A stretch of DNA of 64,000 nucleotides from G016756615 sp050958605 (GTDB taxonomy: Bacteria; Pseudomonadota; Alphaproteobacteria; Rhizobiales; Rhizobiaceae): assembly GCF_050958605.1 (NCBI RefSeq), contig NZ_JBJHDO010000012.1, forward strand, positions 152,925 through 216,924, in the 5' to 3' direction. The translations under genes were made by a program, and so were the position numbers. The notes beneath the pieces are model-generated. The model worked only from the letters and a program-made list of their open reading frames with translations. It was not told the DNA's origin and searched no databases. Each line of letters begins with the position of its first letter. The stretch's first letter is position 1. Positions 33,798 to 42,519 of this stretch are shown here, piece by piece.

Positions 33798-34906
33798 ACG
33801 ATGTCGAGGGAAACGGCAACAGGGCAGTGGTCGGAAGCCTTGGGCCGGTCCCAGCCGACGCGCGGATACCGTTCGGCCTCCTGTCCGGCCGGGAAGATCG
33901 TCCGCCAGGGTTGGCCCCCACGCACAATGTCCGGAACAGCCCCTTGGTTCTGGCGTGCCAGCGCCGGGGACAGCAGGATATAGTCCAATTGGCAGAGATG
34001 CCGCTCCTCAGGGCCGCGCGTGTGATAAAGCGTCCAGCGGTCCATTTCCGGGCGCCGCTCGACGACATTCTCGCAAAATCCGTCGGCAAGCAGCACGTCG
34101 AGACTGGACGTCGTTTCGTCGACGACAGTGAAGCGATAACCGGCGTGCCTGTCCCCTCCTATCGTGACTCGCTGACGGTAGTCGTTCAGGTCGCCGCAGA
34201 TCACCCAACGCTTGCCGGCCGCATGATCGCTCCCGAACCGATCCTCTATGATCCGGCGAACCGCCTTGGCCTCGGCGATGCGGATCGGCATGGACGAGTC
34301 CCGGCCGGGAATGCCGTTGCGGGCGCTGCCCATCGATTTGAAATGCACGCAGTAGATCGTGAGCGGCTTGCCGCCGACACGCACGTCGATCTCCAGGCAA
34401 TCGCGGCGGAAGATGCGCTCGAACGCTTCGTTGCCCAGGGCGGCGAGTTCGGGCGTGTGCAGACCGAATTGCTCGTAGGTGACGTGGGCGTGGCTCGTCA
34501 TGCGCACAAACTCGATCGGCTGCCCGTGGCTCGTTTCCTCGCGCATCATCACCGCCACGTCGATGCCGCGGCTGTCATTGCCGGTCGAGGTGTATTTGTT
34601 GCGGTAGCCCTCCCCGACCATCTTGAAGAGGTAGCCGTATTCAAAGGCCTTCAGCGCCTCCAGATTGTCGACCTCCTGCAGGCAGATGATGTCGGCGCGA
34701 CTGTCGGCAATGGCAAGCGCCGTCAGTTGTCTTGTGTCGTCGGCATGGGCAATGGCGCGGGCCTGCTCGAGCTGCCGGTATTCCGCCTCGCTCTTGATCT
34801 CGAACAGCGAGAGGGTCCGGTCCTGGTTGAGCTGATTGCGAAAGCCCGAGAAATCGAACCGGCGCATGAGGTTTTCGACATTGAAGGTAGCGATCCGAAG
34901 CGACAT
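33794..34906 (-). CDS. Endonuclease/exonuclease/phosphatase-family protein
   Basis: A 370-residue EEP-fold hydrolase. The family motifs are clear: ATFNVENL at the start, ICLQEVDN (metal-binding Glu), a central HFKS, ICGDLND (Asn/Asp), and the terminal SDHCPVAV. It may act on DNA, phosphoinositides or other phosphodiesters. ATG 34906 fits the family N-terminus; no strong ribosome site is visible. It is the first gene of a two-gene operon with the NUDIX protein. Confidence 0.83.
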   Translation of the reverse strand: MSLRIATFNVENLMRRFDFSGFRNQLNQDRTLSLFEIKSEAEYRQLEQARAIAHADDTRQLTALAIADSRADIICLQEVDNLEALKAFEYGYLFKMVGEGYRNKYTSTGNDSRGIDVAVMMREETSHGQPIEFVRMTSHAHVTYEQFGLHTPELAALGNEAFERIFRRDCLEIDVRVGGKPLTIYCVHFKSMGSARNGIPGRDSSMPIRIAEAKAVRRIIEDRFGSDHAAGKRWVICGDLNDYRQRVTIGGDRHAGYRFTVVDETTSSLDVLLADGFCENVVERRPEMDRWTLYHTRGPEERHLCQLDYILLSPALARQNQGAVPDIVRGGQPWRTIFPAGQEAERYPRVGWDRPKASDHCPVAVSLDIV

Positions 34907-35106
34907 GGGCGGGAGCTTTGCCCGCAACTCCCGCCAAAAGCAATGCACGTTCAACGCAGGCGCGAAATCGCCATCATGACACGAGCCGCATGATGGAACC
35001 ACGTAGCCGCCCGGCCGCCGTGGGCGTGTCAGCTTTTCAGCTCCGTTAATCGACTTTTGCTTTTGTGCCTGTAAGGAGTCGGGCGTATCGCTTCGGAGTT
35101 CAGGAA

Positions 35107-35400
35107 ATGTCTATCCCGACCGAAAACGAAAACAGGGACGAGCACAGGCAACGTGTCCTCAAGGGCGCATCGATCCTGAGCGGCGTTGCCGCATCCGAAG
35201 TCAAATGCACGGTCCGCAACCAGCACCGCAACGGCGCGGAGCTGAAAGTCGCTGCCGATTCCCGCGTGCCCCAGGAATTCCTACTCTATATCCCCGTCGA
35301 CGGCATCGCCTATAAATGCGAGCTGCGCTGGCGCAGGGGCGAGCGGCTCGGCGTCATGTTCACTGGAACGGAGGCGAAGCCACACTGGCACTATGGGTGA
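35107..35400 (+). CDS. PilZ-domain protein
   Basis: A 97-residue single-domain protein with a PilZ-like pattern: the basic RQRVLKGA segment, the VRNQHRNGAELKV turn and the final CELRWRRGERLGVMFTG strand. PilZ proteins often bind cyclic di-GMP; however, the second binding motif (normally D/N-x-S-x-x-G) reads NQHRNG, so binding is uncertain. Two diguanylate cyclases lie in this window. ATG 35107 has GGAG eight bases upstream. Confidence 0.7.
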   Translation: MSIPTENENRDEHRQRVLKGASILSGVAASEVKCTVRNQHRNGAELKVAADSRVPQEFLLYIPVDGIAYKCELRWRRGERLGVMFTGTEAKPHWHYG

Positions 35401-35499
35401 GGCTGCGGGCCGACAAGTCGCGTCAGCGCTGCAGGCCAAGGCACCGACGGTAAAGGCATGTTTTGGGGGGCATTCCGGCACGGATTGATCGTCTGAGCG

Positions 35500-35663
35500 G
35501 GCCCCTCATCGGCCTGCCGGCCACTTCTCCCCGTAAACGGGGAGAAGGACGCTGTCATCACCACTTTCGCCAGTCACAGGCGTTTGCGATTGGCGAGATC
35601 CGCGCGGCCGGCAACTCTCTCCCCGCAAGCGGGGAGAGATGTCCGGCAGGACAGTGAGGGGCC
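35500..35663. repeat. Nested palindromic intergenic repeat (variant d)
   Basis: Outer arms GGCCCCTCATCGGCCTGCCGGCC (left) and GGCAGGACAGTGAGGGGCC (right) pair. CTTCTCCCCG/CGGGGAGA and an inner hairpin containing GCGTTTGCGATTGGCGAG lie inside. The inner hairpin is shared with the copy at 31798-31982 although the outer arms differ. Confidence 0.7.
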
Positions 35664-35709
35664 ATTCGTGACCCTCACGAACCAAGACGTAATATTGGCT
35701 TCGTCGCCC

Positions 35710-36729
35710 TTAGTTCTTCGCCTTGTCCACGAGCTTGTTCTTGGCGATCCACGGCATCATACCGCGCAGCTTCTCGCCGACCTGCTCGATCTGATGGCTG
35801 TCGTTCATGCGGCGGATACCCTTGAAGCGAGCCAGGCCCGAACGGTACTCCTGCATCCATTCCGAGGTGAACTTGCCGGTCTGGATATCCTTCAGCACGC
35901 GCTTCATCTCGGCCTTGGTCTCGGCGGTGATGATACGTGGGCCGGAGACGTATTCGCCCCACTCGGCCGTGTTGGAGATCGAGTAGTTCATGTTGGCGAT
36001 GCCGCCCTCGTAGATGAGGTCGACGATCAGCTTCACCTCGTGCAAGCACTCGAAATAAGCCATTTCCGGAGCGTAGCCGGCTTCCACCAGCGTCTCGAAG
36101 CCGGCGCGGATCAGCTCGACCAGGCCGCCGCAGAGCACGACCTGCTCGCCGAACAGATCGGTCTCGCATTCCTCGCGGAAATTCGTCTCGATGATGCCGG
36201 AGCGGCCGCCGCCGACACCGCAGGCATAGGAGAGCGCAAGGTCGAGCGCATTGCCGGAGGGATCCTGATGAACCGCGACCAGGCACGGCACGCCGCCGCC
36301 CTTCTGATATTCGCCGCGCACGGTATGGCCCGGGCCCTTCGGTGCGACCATCAGCACGTCGACACTCGCCTTCGGCTCGATCAGGCCGAAATGAACGTTG
36401 AGGCCGTGCGCAAAAGCGATCGCCGCTCCGTCGCGGATGTTGGGGGCGATCTCGTTCTTGTAGATGTCGGCCTGGAGTTCGTCCGGCGTCGCCATCATCA
36501 TCAGGTCGGCCCATTTCGCGACCTCGGCCACGGACATGACCTTGAGGCCGTCGGCCTCGACCTTCTTGGCGGTGGGCGATCCGGCCTTGAGGCCGATCGC
36601 GATTTCCTTCACACCGGAATCCTTGAGATTCAGCGCATGCGCCCTGCCCTGGCTGCCATAACCGATGATGGCGACCTTCTTGCCCTTGATGAGATTGAGA
36701 TCGGCGTCGCGATCGTAATAGACACGCAT
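35710..36729 (-). CDS. ilvC: Ketol-acid reductoisomerase
   Basis: A 339-residue class I enzyme that isomerises and reduces acetolactate or acetohydroxybutyrate with NADPH and Mg2+, the second common step of valine and isoleucine synthesis. The cofactor site is VAIIGYGSQGRAHALNLKDSG, and the metal-binding Asp and Glu residues fall in the conserved DLFGEQVVLCGG and FECLHEVKLIVD blocks. It lies 24 bases downstream of a TetR gene, on the same strand, and works with ilvN and the large subunit at 51957-54417. Confidence 0.97.
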   Translation of the reverse strand: MRVYYDRDADLNLIKGKKVAIIGYGSQGRAHALNLKDSGVKEIAIGLKAGSPTAKKVEADGLKVMSVAEVAKWADLMMMATPDELQADIYKNEIAPNIRDGAAIAFAHGLNVHFGLIEPKASVDVLMVAPKGPGHTVRGEYQKGGGVPCLVAVHQDPSGNALDLALSYACGVGGGRSGIIETNFREECETDLFGEQVVLCGGLVELIRAGFETLVEAGYAPEMAYFECLHEVKLIVDLIYEGGIANMNYSISNTAEWGEYVSGPRIITAETKAEMKRVLKDIQTGKFTSEWMQEYRSGLARFKGIRRMNDSHQIEQVGEKLRGMMPWIAKNKLVDKAKN

Positions 36730-36753
36730 CCTGGTGCTTCCTTCCTAGTTTGA

Positions 36754-37425
36754 TCAGAGGCCGGTATCCGCCGGCCCGGCGTTTGCTCCGAAAAGAGCGA
36801 GGAACTGCTTCGTTGCAAGGGCCGCATCGCGGCCGATCTCCTCCGCAGTCATTGTCAACCGGTCGCCGAGCAGCAACCGGATCTGCACGTCCCTAGCAAC
36901 GAGGCCGAAGAAAGTGCGAAATGCCGTTTCCGTGTCGCCGAAGCGAAGCAGCCCGGCGTCGCGGCCGGCATCCAGCACCGGCTTGAGGCGCCGCCCCATG
37001 GCGAAACGGCCGTTCTCGAGCACGATCGCGCCGAGATTGGTTCGGCCCGAGCCAGCATGGCTGACTGCCAGGCGGTTGAGCGCGATGGAAGTGGCGCTCG
37101 AGATGACGGAGAGCCAATTTTCGGCGAACTGCTCGAGACTCGCGGTCAGCGACGCCAAGTCGAGGCGCGCCCGATCCACGGGCGCGACCCGCACCTTGGA
37201 TGCCTGCCAGCGGACCGTCGCAGTCAAAAGCCCGTCGCGATCGCCGAACCATTTGTAGAGCGTTTCCTTGGAGCAACTGGCGCGCCGGGCTACGGCGGTC
37301 ATGGTGATACGGTCACCTTCCTCTACCATCAGCGCGAGCGTGGCATCGAGCACGTCCTGCTGACGCGCCGATGGCTCCTCCATGTACTTTTCCAAGGCTT
37401 CCTGCACGGGTCGCCGCTCATCCAT
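36754..37425 (-). CDS. TetR-family transcriptional regulator
   Basis: A 223-residue regulator. The N-terminal helix-turn-helix is at about residues 20-65 (ITMTAVARRASCSKETLYKWFGDRDGL), followed by a ligand-binding domain of the TetR_C type. It sits directly ahead of ilvC, so it may be transcribed with it or control it. A palindrome CCGTA-CGT-TACGG lies 21-33 bases upstream of its start, consistent with autoregulation. Confidence 0.87.
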   Translation of the reverse strand: MDERRPVQEALEKYMEEPSARQQDVLDATLALMVEEGDRITMTAVARRASCSKETLYKWFGDRDGLLTATVRWQASKVRVAPVDRARLDLASLTASLEQFAENWLSVISSATSIALNRLAVSHAGSGRTNLGAIVLENGRFAMGRRLKPVLDAGRDAGLLRFGDTETAFRTFFGLVARDVQIRLLLGDRLTMTAEEIGRDAALATKQFLALFGANAGPADTGL

Positions 37426-37440
37426 CTGGCAGGCCCGAAG

Positions 37441-37458
37441 CCGTACCGTACGTTACGG
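37441..37458. promoter_or_regulatory. Probable TetR operator
   Basis: CCGTA (37446-37450) and TACGG (37454-37458) form an inverted repeat around CGT, with a further CCGTA directly on the left (37441-37445). Its closeness to the TetR start codon at 37425 suggests autorepression. Confidence 0.45.
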
Positions 37459-37575
37459 TTCGGTTATCGCGTATTTTTCGGTGCCTCGCAAGTGCGAGGA
37501 TGGAATTTCACTGCCAGTGAGCAGCAGATATCCTGGAAGCGCGTGGGCGACGCCGCACAACCGCCTGGCGTCGTG

Positions 37576-39513
37576 TCAGATCGCCACCTGCGTGCCGATC
37601 TCGACGACGCGGCCCGTCGGGATCTGGAAATATTCCGTGGCGTCGGCGGCCGTTCGCGCCAATCCGATGAAGAGCCGGTCCTGCCAAAGGGGCATTCCTG
37701 AATTGGGCGAGGCCTTAAGAGAGCGACGCGACAGGAAGAAGGATGTCGTCATGATGTCGAACTTCCAGCCTTGTTTACGACAGATGGCGAGAGCGCTCGG
37801 TATGTGCGGCTGCTCCATGTAGCCGAAAGTCAGCTTAACCCGCATGAACAGGTCGTTTATCGGCTCCATCTTCGCTCGCTCGCTGTTGGGAACGACCGGC
37901 TGCTGCGCCGTCACGACCGAGAGGATGACATTGTGCTCGTGCAACACCTTGTAATGCTTCAGCGAGTGCATCAGCGCGGTCGGCGCGCTCAGCGGGTCGC
38001 TGGTGAGAAACACAGCCGTTCCCGGCACGAGTTGCGGCGGCTTCTTGGACATCTGGGCAGCCAGGAAATCGAGCGGGATCTCGTTTTTCCTGGTTTTCTC
38101 GAACAGGAAGCGGCTGCCCCTTACCCAAGTCGCCATGATCACGCCCATGATGATGGCGACGCCGATTGAAACCCAGCCCCCGTCGAGCACCTTCACGGCA
38201 TTTGAAACGAAGAAGCCGAGGTCGATGATACCGAAGAGCGCAGCAAGTCCGATTGCAACGGCGATGTTCCACTTCCACAGCCGCACCATCACGACGAACA
38301 GCAGGGCTGTGGTCACCACCATCTCGCCGGTGACCGAGATGCCGTAGGCGGAAGCGAGGGCACCGGACTCTCCGAACCCGACCACGAGCAGCATGACGCC
38401 CAGCGCCAGCAGGAAATTGACCCGCGGCATATAGATCTGGCCGAGCTGGGTTTCCGACGTATGCTGGATTTGGATGCGCGGCAGAAGGTTGAGCTGCACG
38501 GCCTGACGCGTCAGCGAATAGGCGCCGGAGATGACCGCCTGGCTGGCGATCACCGTCGCCGCGGTCGCGAGCCCCACCATGGGTAGCAGCGCCCAGGGCG
38601 GAAGCATCTCGAAAAACGGGTTATGCGGCACGCCGCCATGCGACAACACATAGGCGCCCTGCCCGAAATAGTTCAGCAGCAGGCATGGAAAAACGAGGGC
38701 GAGCCAAGCCATTACGATCGGCCGTCGGCCGAAATGGCCGAGGTCGACATAAAGGGCTTCAGCGCCGGTCACTGCCAGGAAGATCGCGCCGATCGTGACG
38801 AAGGCGATCTGGGGCTGGGCCGAAAGGTAGGACACCGCGTAAAGCGGGTTCACGGCCAGCACGATGGAGGGATCGTCGAATATGTGGAGGAGTCCGAAAC
38901 CGCCCAGGGCAAGAAACCAGACAAGTGTCACCGGCCCGAATACGGAAGCGACGCCAGCCGTGCCGAAACGCTGCACGGCGAAGAGCACCGCAAGGATCAA
39001 GAGCGTTGCCGGCACCACATAGGGATCGAAGGCCGGCGTCACCACTTCGAGACCTTCCACGGCCGACAAAACGGAGATCGCGGGCGTGATGATGGCGTCG
39101 CCGAAGAACAAGGCCGCCCCGCATATGCCGAGCGCCAGGATCGCGGCCGGACGCGTCGGGAAGCTGCCCCGAGCGAGCGCCATGAGGGAAAGCGTCCCGC
39201 CTTCGCCCCTGTTGTCGGCCCTAAGGACGAAAACGACATATTTGATCGTGACGATCACGGTGAGCGCCCAGACGATCAGCGACAATACGCCGAAGATCTC
39301 CTCGCGCGTCGCAATATTGCCGCCGGACGAGACACGAAGCGCCTCACGGAAAGCGTAGATCGGGCTCGTTCCGATGTCGCCGAACACGACACCCAAGGCA
39401 CCCAGCATCAGAACGCCGAGCCGCTGTCGCGCAGGGCCTTCGAGCGGTTGCGACGAATCCGTTGCAGCCTGGCTTCCGGTATCAGCCTGACTGCCTGCTC
39501 CGGCTTCGGCCAT
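37576..39513 (-). CDS. kup: Low-affinity potassium uptake protein Kup
   Basis: A 645-residue transporter of the KUP/HAK/KT family, about 12 membrane spans and a cytoplasmic C-terminal domain from about residue 480. The first span has the family motif GVVFGDIGTSPIYAFREAL, and the second NRGEGGTLSLMAL. It imports K+ with protons. The first 28 residues are hydrophilic and variable, so the exact start is uncertain. Confidence 0.95.
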   Translation of the reverse strand: MAEAGAGSQADTGSQAATDSSQPLEGPARQRLGVLMLGALGVVFGDIGTSPIYAFREALRVSSGGNIATREEIFGVLSLIVWALTVIVTIKYVVFVLRADNRGEGGTLSLMALARGSFPTRPAAILALGICGAALFFGDAIITPAISVLSAVEGLEVVTPAFDPYVVPATLLILAVLFAVQRFGTAGVASVFGPVTLVWFLALGGFGLLHIFDDPSIVLAVNPLYAVSYLSAQPQIAFVTIGAIFLAVTGAEALYVDLGHFGRRPIVMAWLALVFPCLLLNYFGQGAYVLSHGGVPHNPFFEMLPPWALLPMVGLATAATVIASQAVISGAYSLTRQAVQLNLLPRIQIQHTSETQLGQIYMPRVNFLLALGVMLLVVGFGESGALASAYGISVTGEMVVTTALLFVVMVRLWKWNIAVAIGLAALFGIIDLGFFVSNAVKVLDGGWVSIGVAIIMGVIMATWVRGSRFLFEKTRKNEIPLDFLAAQMSKKPPQLVPGTAVFLTSDPLSAPTALMHSLKHYKVLHEHNVILSVVTAQQPVVPNSERAKMEPINDLFMRVKLTFGYMEQPHIPSALAICRKQGWKFDIMTTSFFLSRRSLKASPNSGMPLWQDRLFIGLARTAADATEYFQIPTGRVVEIGTQVAI

Positions 39514-39760
39514 GGAAAACCCACTTCACGTTAACGGGCGGGGTCCGATAGTCCTGTTGTGATGCAAAAGCAAGCCCGGCTTGCGCCATTCAAGTTTCCG
39601 CTATGCTTTCCCCGTGAGCAAAGAAATAGCCTTCGCCCCCCTCCTGGCAAGACAATCCTGCCGGGATTATAGCGGCGCGAGCCCAGGATCGCCCGCCCTG
39701 TTCGGGCCGGGCGCACTCAACGTGTTTCTCTAATGCCACGATGACCGCATCCCCCACGCA

Positions 39761-39920
39761 GCACCCCCCTCTGGCCTGCCGGCCATCTCCCCCTCAAGGG
39801 GGGAGATTGCCTGTCACGTATGGTCCGCTCATCATTGACGTGGGCCGAAGAGGCGCCGACATCGAATCTGCCAATCTCCCCCCTTGAGGGGGAGATGTCC
39901 GGCAGGACAGAGGGGGGTGC
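39761..39920. repeat. Nested palindromic intergenic repeat (variant e)
   Basis: GCACCCCCCTCTGGCCTGCC on the left (39761-39780) and GGCAGGACAGAGGGGGGTGC on the right (39901-39920) pair, followed inward by ATCTCCCCCTC/GAGGGGGAGAT and CAATCTCCCCCC. The CTGCCGG segment matches the copy at 35500-35663. It fills most of the 459-base gap between kup and pdxJ; nothing else is seen in that gap. Confidence 0.75.
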
Positions 39921-39972
39921 CAGCGCGGCAGTAATTGCCAAGACCATGGATGCTGAGATGACGGCCGCCAAT

Positions 39973-40713
39973 CTACCAGCCGCAGGCCTTCAGGAACCGC
40001 GTCACGGTACCGGCCATGCCATGTTCCAACGCGTCGGCCGTCAGGCCATGGCCGATCGACACCTCGGCCAGGTCCGGGATGCGCTTCGCAAGCGCGGGCA
40101 GATTTGCCACGGTCAGATCATGGCCGGCATTGACCTCCAGGCCCGCGGCCCTTGCCGCATCGGCCGTTCTGCCGAGTTTCTCCAGTTCGCTCGCGGCCTT
40201 GGCGGGAGCGTCATGGAAGCTCCCATAGGGTCCTGTGTAAAGTTCGATCCGATCTGCTCCGGTGTCGCAGGCAGCTGCCACGCCCTCCGGGTCGGGATCG
40301 GAGAACAGCGAGACGCGGAAGCCGCCCTTCTTCAACCGCTTGACGATCGGCGTCAGGAACGCCGCCTGGGCGCGAAAATCCCAGCCATGGTCGGACGTCG
40401 CCTGCGCCGGATCGTCGGGCACCAATGTCACCTGCTCTGGCTGGTTCTTCTCGACCAGGCGCAGGAAATCCTCGGTCGGATACCCTTCTATGTTGAATTC
40501 TGCCTGAGGGAACTCGTCATCGATCAGGGCGCGGATATCCGGCAGATCGGAATGACGCGTGTGCCTCTCGTCCGGCCGCGGATGAACTGTCAGCCCGTGC
40601 GCCCCGGCCGCGAGGGCGATGCGGCCGATTCCGGTGACGCTCGGCCAGGGCAGATCGCGCCGGTTTCTCAGCATGGCGGCGGCATTGAGGTTTACGGAAA
40701 GCTTTGCTGGCAT
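39973..40713 (-). CDS. pdxJ: Pyridoxine 5'-phosphate synthase
   Basis: A 246-residue TIM-barrel enzyme that condenses 1-deoxyxylulose 5-phosphate with 3-amino-2-oxopropyl phosphate to pyridoxine 5'-phosphate. The LSVNLNAAAMLRNRR start, HPRPDERHTR phosphate loop and late EVSIGHGLTADAL match PdxJ. A lone gene here. Confidence 0.95.
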   Translation of the reverse strand: MPAKLSVNLNAAAMLRNRRDLPWPSVTGIGRIALAAGAHGLTVHPRPDERHTRHSDLPDIRALIDDEFPQAEFNIEGYPTEDFLRLVEKNQPEQVTLVPDDPAQATSDHGWDFRAQAAFLTPIVKRLKKGGFRVSLFSDPDPEGVAAACDTGADRIELYTGPYGSFHDAPAKAASELEKLGRTADAARAAGLEVNAGHDLTVANLPALAKRIPDLAEVSIGHGLTADALEHGMAGTVTRFLKACGW

Positions 40714-40842
40714 GTTATTCTCGCTTAGACGCCGGAATGCCGGGCGGAGGTGCTGGCGAACCTATAGCGCGTGGAACGGGAACACACAGGAGATTTTTGT
40801 GTTCCAAGTGGAATTCACGCCGAGTTCGGGACACCCCTTAAG

Positions 40843-41244
40843 ATGCAAACTATGGATCCCCTCCCCGCAATCCGCCGCATCGACACCGATCGGAACGACC
40901 TTTGCGCACTCGAGGTCGTCGGAAGATTTACGGCGGCCGATCTGGAGAACGCTTATGGGTTGCTCCAGGCGGCCTATGAGGAGCACGAAAAGATCGACCT
41001 GCTTGTCCGCATCAGCGACTATGAAGGCTTCGACTGGAATGCCGCGCTCGACGAATCCATCGTCGGCGCCAAATCGCAGGCGTTGCGTCATATCCGCAAA
41101 TATGCGGTGGTCGGCGGGCCGGCCTGGATGCGGCTGGCGGTCGGCGTTTTCGCGCCCTTCATGTCGATCGATGTCCGGCACTTCGGCATGAAGGATGAAT
41201 CTGCCGCATGGGAATGGATCGGGGGGCAACCGATCATCAGGTAA
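40843..41244 (+). CDS. SpoIIAA-like (STAS-fold) protein
   Basis: A 133-residue protein with the pattern of the SpoIIAA-like family (PF11964): VVGRFTAADLENAYGLLQ, LLVRISDYEGFDWNAAL, RKYAVVGGPAWMRLAVGVFAPF and a terminal ESAAWEWI. The function of these proteins is not settled; lipid binding or regulation is suspected. ATG 40843 is preferred; upstream residues to 40771 do not match. Confidence 0.75.
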   Translation: MQTMDPLPAIRRIDTDRNDLCALEVVGRFTAADLENAYGLLQAAYEEHEKIDLLVRISDYEGFDWNAALDESIVGAKSQALRHIRKYAVVGGPAWMRLAVGVFAPFMSIDVRHFGMKDESAAWEWIGGQPIIR

Positions 41245-41250
41245 AGGAGC

Positions 41251-42378
41251 TCAGCGCACGACGGTCAGGCGCTTGGCCGCCCGCGTGATCGCGGTATAGA
41301 GCCATCGTTGGCGCGTATCCTTGAACGCGAAGCTCTCGTCGAACAGCACGACGTCATCCCATTGGGAGCCTTGGGCCTTGTGCACGGTAAGCGCATAGCC
41401 GTAGTCGAAATCGTCGAAGCGCTTCTTCGTGTTCCACGGAATTTCGGCCTCGGGGTCTTCGAAGGCCGCCTTCAGCAGCTTGATCTTGGCGATGCCGCGA
41501 TCGGGATCGTCCTCTTCCGGCGAAACGAGCAGATTGATGCCTGGCTTCACCGTCTCGCGGGATGAGCTCATCACCTTCCACAAGGAGCCGTTCAACAGGC
41601 CCTTGTTCGGATCGTTGCGCAAGCAGACGAGCTTGTCGCCGGCTTGCGGATAGTCGGCCGTGAAACCCTTGAGTTCGCGCAGCCGGCCATTGTATCGACG
41701 CCGCGTGCGGTTCGTTCCGACCAGGACCTGGTCGGCAGCCAGGACCAGATCCTGATTGACCTGCTCCCGGCCGATCACCTGAGCAGTGCCGTAGTCGCCG
41801 CGCATGAACTCGCGGCCCTCGCGCACGTCGAGCGCCAGCTGGATGATCGGGTTGTCGCGGGCCTGCCGATGGATTTCGGTGAGCAGGAAATCCGGTTCGT
41901 GCTCGGTGAAGAAACCGCCTCCCGAGATAGGCGGCAACTGTCCGGGGTCGCCGAGAACCAGGATAGGCGTGCCGAACGACAGCAGGTCACGGCCGAGTGG
42001 CTCGTCGACCATGGAACATTCATCGATGATGACGAGCTTGGCCTTGGCGATCGGGCTCTGGCGGTTGAGAGCGAAGGTCGGCGACATCGAGGTTTTGCCG
42101 GTGACCTCGTCCTCGACAGCCTCTTCGCCCCGCGGCCGATAGATCAGGGAATGGATGGTGCGTGCATTGGTCGCCCCCTTGGAACGCAGCACCTGGGCGG
42201 CTTTGCCGGTGAATGCGGCGAATTGCACCTGTCCGTCGACATGTTCGGCGAAGTGTCGCGCCAATGTCGTCTTTCCGGTCCCGGCATAACCGAACAGGCG
42301 GAAGACCTGGGGGCGGCCAGCCTTCAGCCACCGCGCCACAGCCTTCAGTGCGTCATCCTGCTGCGGAGAGAATTCCAT
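41251..42378 (-). CDS. RecD-like ATP-dependent DNA helicase
   Basis: A 375-residue superfamily 1B helicase. Walker A GYAGTGKTTLARH, Walker B VIIDECSMVD, motif III GDPGQLPP and the C-terminal motifs YALTVHKAQGSQWDDVV and RWLYTAITRAAKRL are in place. It is short, lacking the N-terminal extensions of RecD2, so it resembles stand-alone AAA_30 helicases. ATG 42378 follows the family; the frame is open to 42519 without homology. Confidence 0.88.
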   Translation of the reverse strand: MEFSPQQDDALKAVARWLKAGRPQVFRLFGYAGTGKTTLARHFAEHVDGQVQFAAFTGKAAQVLRSKGATNARTIHSLIYRPRGEEAVEDEVTGKTSMSPTFALNRQSPIAKAKLVIIDECSMVDEPLGRDLLSFGTPILVLGDPGQLPPISGGGFFTEHEPDFLLTEIHRQARDNPIIQLALDVREGREFMRGDYGTAQVIGREQVNQDLVLAADQVLVGTNRTRRRYNGRLRELKGFTADYPQAGDKLVCLRNDPNKGLLNGSLWKVMSSSRETVKPGINLLVSPEEDDPDRGIAKIKLLKAAFEDPEAEIPWNTKKRFDDFDYGYALTVHKAQGSQWDDVVLFDESFAFKDTRQRWLYTAITRAAKRLTVVR

Positions 42379-42519
42379 CACACCGACAGACAGGATTCTT
42401 TCGGAAAGGGCAAGGATTTTGACCAGTGTGCTCCATGCAGGCAGGTGCACTACCATCATTGGACGCCGCGCGCCTGCCAAGGCAGAACCGATTGGCGGTG
42501 CCGCTAAGAGCCGAGGCAA

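Noticed and set aside
31935..33983. 682-residue open frame opposite the MBL-fold hydrolase and NUDIX genes
   Set aside because: It is antisense to two genes with clear domains, and its composition (many Arg, Gly, His) is that of a shadow frame in GC-rich DNA.
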